Origin: HKST-UBA178 sp965223815
GTDB taxonomy: Bacteria > Pseudomonadota > Gammaproteobacteria > Chromatiales > Chromatiaceae
Length of the DNA: 64,000 bases
NCBI GenBank assembly: GCA_965223815.1
Contig: OZ245019.1
Location: 868,001 to 932,000 of the forward strand
Direction of reading: 5' to 3'
In this document: piece after piece, positions 62,456-64,000 of the stretch
Layout: every line of letters begins with the position of its first letter
Position numbering within the stretch: the stretch's first letter is position 1
Made by a program: the position numbers and the translations under genes
Notes under the pieces: generated by a model
Database searches by the model: none
Told to the model about the DNA's origin: nothing
The model's input: the letters and a program-made list of their open reading frames with translations, nothing else

Positions 62456-63256
62456 CTACCTCTGCCGATGGGTGCGTCGGGTTGAGAATCTATCAGGCAG
62501 AAACTGCCCTTTACCGGGTTTGTATCCGGCGGCCAGGGATTGCCAGGTGTAGCTCTGCGCGTGGAGCACGGACTCCTCCAGGGATCTGCCCAGGGCCATG
62601 AATGCCGCCGCTGCCGAGGCAATCGTGCAGCCGGAGCCGTGGAAGCTGCCATCGAGCCTTGGCCAGCGATTGCTGATGGGCGCCTCGCCACTCTGAAATA
62701 GATGGTTTGTCACTTCGGGTCCCTCGTCGTGGGTGCCCGTGATCAATACCGCCCGGCATCCCAGGGAGATGATGGCATCGGCACACTCCGGAAGCGTCTG
62801 CTCTCCTGCCAGCCTACGAGCTTCGAGGGAGTTAGGGGTAGCCAGGGTGGCGCGTGGTAGCAGCCGCTTTGTCAGTTGGGATATGAGTGCTTCATCAGAA
62901 ACTTCCGTGCCCCCTCCCGCAGCCAGTACCGGATCGAATATGACGGGCGTATGGGGATATTCCCGCAATAAGTCCGCGACTGCGTCCACAATCTCGACAC
63001 TACCCAGCAACCCGATTTTAATAACCTTTATCGGGATGTCAGCCAACAGTGTTCGTGCTTGCTGGCTCACAATTTCAGCGTCTGACGGTATCAAACGCTG
63101 CACATCCATGGTGTCTTGAACCGTAAGGCAGGTAACTATCGTGGCTGCCCGGCACCCCACTGCAGCCATCGTCTCGATATCTGCCTGGATACCCGCACCT
63201 CCAGTGGGGTCGTGACCAGAAAGCGAGAGTACGACTGGGTATGCTGCTTTCATCAT
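62456..63256 (-). CDS. thiD: ThiD: HMP/HMP-phosphate kinase
   Basis: This 266-residue ribokinase-type enzyme phosphorylates hydroxymethylpyrimidine twice for thiamine synthesis. The N-terminus LSLSGHDPTGGAGIQADIET and the C-terminal anion-hole region DGSFHGSGCTIASAAAAFMA are diagnostic. Start 63256 is one of two adjacent ATGs; the open frame extends to 63298 without support, and the ribosome site is poor. It is the first gene of the leftward thiD-thiE-hemL operon. Confidence 0.93.
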   Translation of the reverse strand: MMKAAYPVVLSLSGHDPTGGAGIQADIETMAAVGCRAATIVTCLTVQDTMDVQRLIPSDAEIVSQQARTLLADIPIKVIKIGLLGSVEIVDAVADLLREYPHTPVIFDPVLAAGGGTEVSDEALISQLTKRLLPRATLATPNSLEARRLAGEQTLPECADAIISLGCRAVLITGTHDEGPEVTNHLFQSGEAPISNRWPRLDGSFHGSGCTIASAAAAFMALGRSLEESVLHAQSYTWQSLAAGYKPGKGQFLPDRFSTRRTHRQR

Positions 63257-63408
63257 TTTTATTATTTTATCGTTGGTACCGAATTCGTACCATCCCAACC
63301 CATTGACCTAGTGCAATATTATTCCTTAATTACCTCAATGGAAATCTCGACTACAATCTTAGTTGATATCTTTATGCACCGAGAAACCTCTTTAGAAGAG
63401 GGGAGATG

Positions 63409-63876
63409 ATGAGTCCTAGTGTTATTCGAATGAGAGAGGTGGCGACCGACTATTGCAACCTCATTGAGAGGGCTGATATAACCAACAGTAAGTGGTTGGA
63501 GGATATGGCAAATATACTCCCACAGCTGCATGCTGCTGTCGCCGCTCTGGGAAGAGCGGATGTGTTAGACCACTCAATGAATCCGGATCTTGATGCGCGG
63601 TTTGAGCTGTTTGCCGAATTGCGTGAGGTATTGGGGAACAAGGATGGTTATTGGCTGCAGTATGACGCCCAACACGATGGACATTCGATGACCGGTAGTC
63701 TGGCCGATGACCTGACCGACATCTACTGTGAGCTTAAGCACGGTCTGAGACTGATGGAGGACGAACCTGACAGGGCGCTGGATGACTGGCGGAACGGGTT
63801 TCATGTCCACTGGGGACAACACTTGGTGGACGCAGAACGCCACTTATATGAGCTGCGAAGCCGGAATCAACTATGA
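63409..63876 (+). CDS. DUF5063 domain-containing protein
   Basis: This 155-residue soluble protein matches DUF5063 by its helical pattern and stretches such as YCNLIERADITNSKWLEDMA, DLTDIYCELKHGLRLMED and WRNGFHVHWGQHLVDAERHL. No catalytic motif is apparent. The start is one of two adjacent ATGs after AGGGGAG. It is transcribed divergently from thiD across roughly 150 bases. The family has no known function. Confidence 0.8.
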   Translation: MSPSVIRMREVATDYCNLIERADITNSKWLEDMANILPQLHAAVAALGRADVLDHSMNPDLDARFELFAELREVLGNKDGYWLQYDAQHDGHSMTGSLADDLTDIYCELKHGLRLMEDEPDRALDDWRNGFHVHWGQHLVDAERHLYELRSRNQL

Positions 63877-63976
63877 GCATCAGTCCGAAATTTCCCCCCA
63901 GAAACTTTATGGTAGAGGGTTGGCGGAATTGCTATAGTATTCAGCTTTGGTCAAAAAATAGCTGGAGTTAGCGGAT

Positions 63977-64000
63977 ATGAGTGCATCTACGGCCAGTGTC
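63977..64000 (+). CDS. Start of an unidentified gene (partial, runs off the right edge)
   Basis: An ATG at 63977 with GGAG nine bases upstream opens a frame that continues to the window edge (MSASTASV). A TATAGT-like element and an AT-rich stretch lie 40 bases upstream. Eight codons are too few to identify the protein. Confidence 0.4.

Noticed and set aside
63254..63408. Thiamine pyrophosphate riboswitch upstream of thiD
   Set aside because: I looked for the CTGAGA and ACCTGA conserved elements in the leader and found neither.

Overview
The window reads as a contiguous piece of a gammaproteobacterial chromosome. The main support is the conserved order miaB-phoH-ybeY-corC-lnt (49314-54504), the gammaproteobacterial set mpl, ubiX, rnd, hemL, thiE and thiD, a full-length Ada protein and outer-membrane barrel proteins. 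Nothing in the sequence names a genus. I saw no rRNA, tRNA, CRISPR array, insertion sequence, integrase or phage gene, so most oddities look like domain fusion, gene decay or local regulatory architecture.

Layout, left half. 1-941 is the start of a TRAP substrate-binding protein running off the left edge. 1221-9140 is one long leftward cluster, read as BPSS1780-like, RDD, SpoIIM-like, DUF4129, DUF4350, MoxR ATPase and DUF58, mostly coupled or nearly touching; it looks like a membrane complex served by a MoxR chaperone. 9941-14788 holds a FIST sensor domain protein, a DEAD-box RNA helicase, a Tas-like aldo-keto reductase and an AlkA-like glycosylase. 15147-17691 pairs a cupin with a rare fusion of an SDF-type symporter to a periplasmic binding protein. 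17773-23119 carries a CPA2 antiporter, a fasciclin protein, a BamA/TamA-like barrel and Ada. 24353-27564 is an arsenate-resistance operon of the ArsJ type (arsR, a dual-specificity-like phosphatase, GAPDH, arsJ).

Layout, right half. 27894-34925 holds an MscS channel, a chemoreceptor with a possible sigma-28 promoter, and a divergent PaiB-like/MocR pair whose 152-bp gap contains nested palindromes. 35145-36650 is glutaryl-CoA dehydrogenase followed by a decayed metallo-beta-lactamase-fold gene and a terminator. 36786-39271 is a gamma-glutamyltransferase/beta-carbonic anhydrase pair. 39531-43529 has two more DMT transporters (three in the window), a PHP nuclease, an RRM protein and a VOC protein. 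43779-46765 holds a candidate 24-residue membrane peptide and a sugar-phosphatase/GH13_18 phosphorylase pair. 47415-48980 sets a DUF2934/phasin-like protein against a ParA ATPase. 49314-63256 is largely housekeeping: tRNA thiolation, rRNA maturation, lipoprotein acylation, RNase D, peptidoglycan recycling, prenyl-FMN synthesis, heme and thiamine synthesis, plus a DedA-PAP2-LssY fusion whose PAP2 site is degenerate. A DUF5063 protein and the first codons of another gene close the window.

The parts most worth following are the MoxR/DUF58 membrane cluster, the SDF-binding-protein fusion with its unusual transport-site motifs, the phosphatase in the ArsJ operon, the MocR/PaiB-like operator, and the GH13_18/HAD pair. 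All function calls come from reading translated sequence and motifs; no database search was run.
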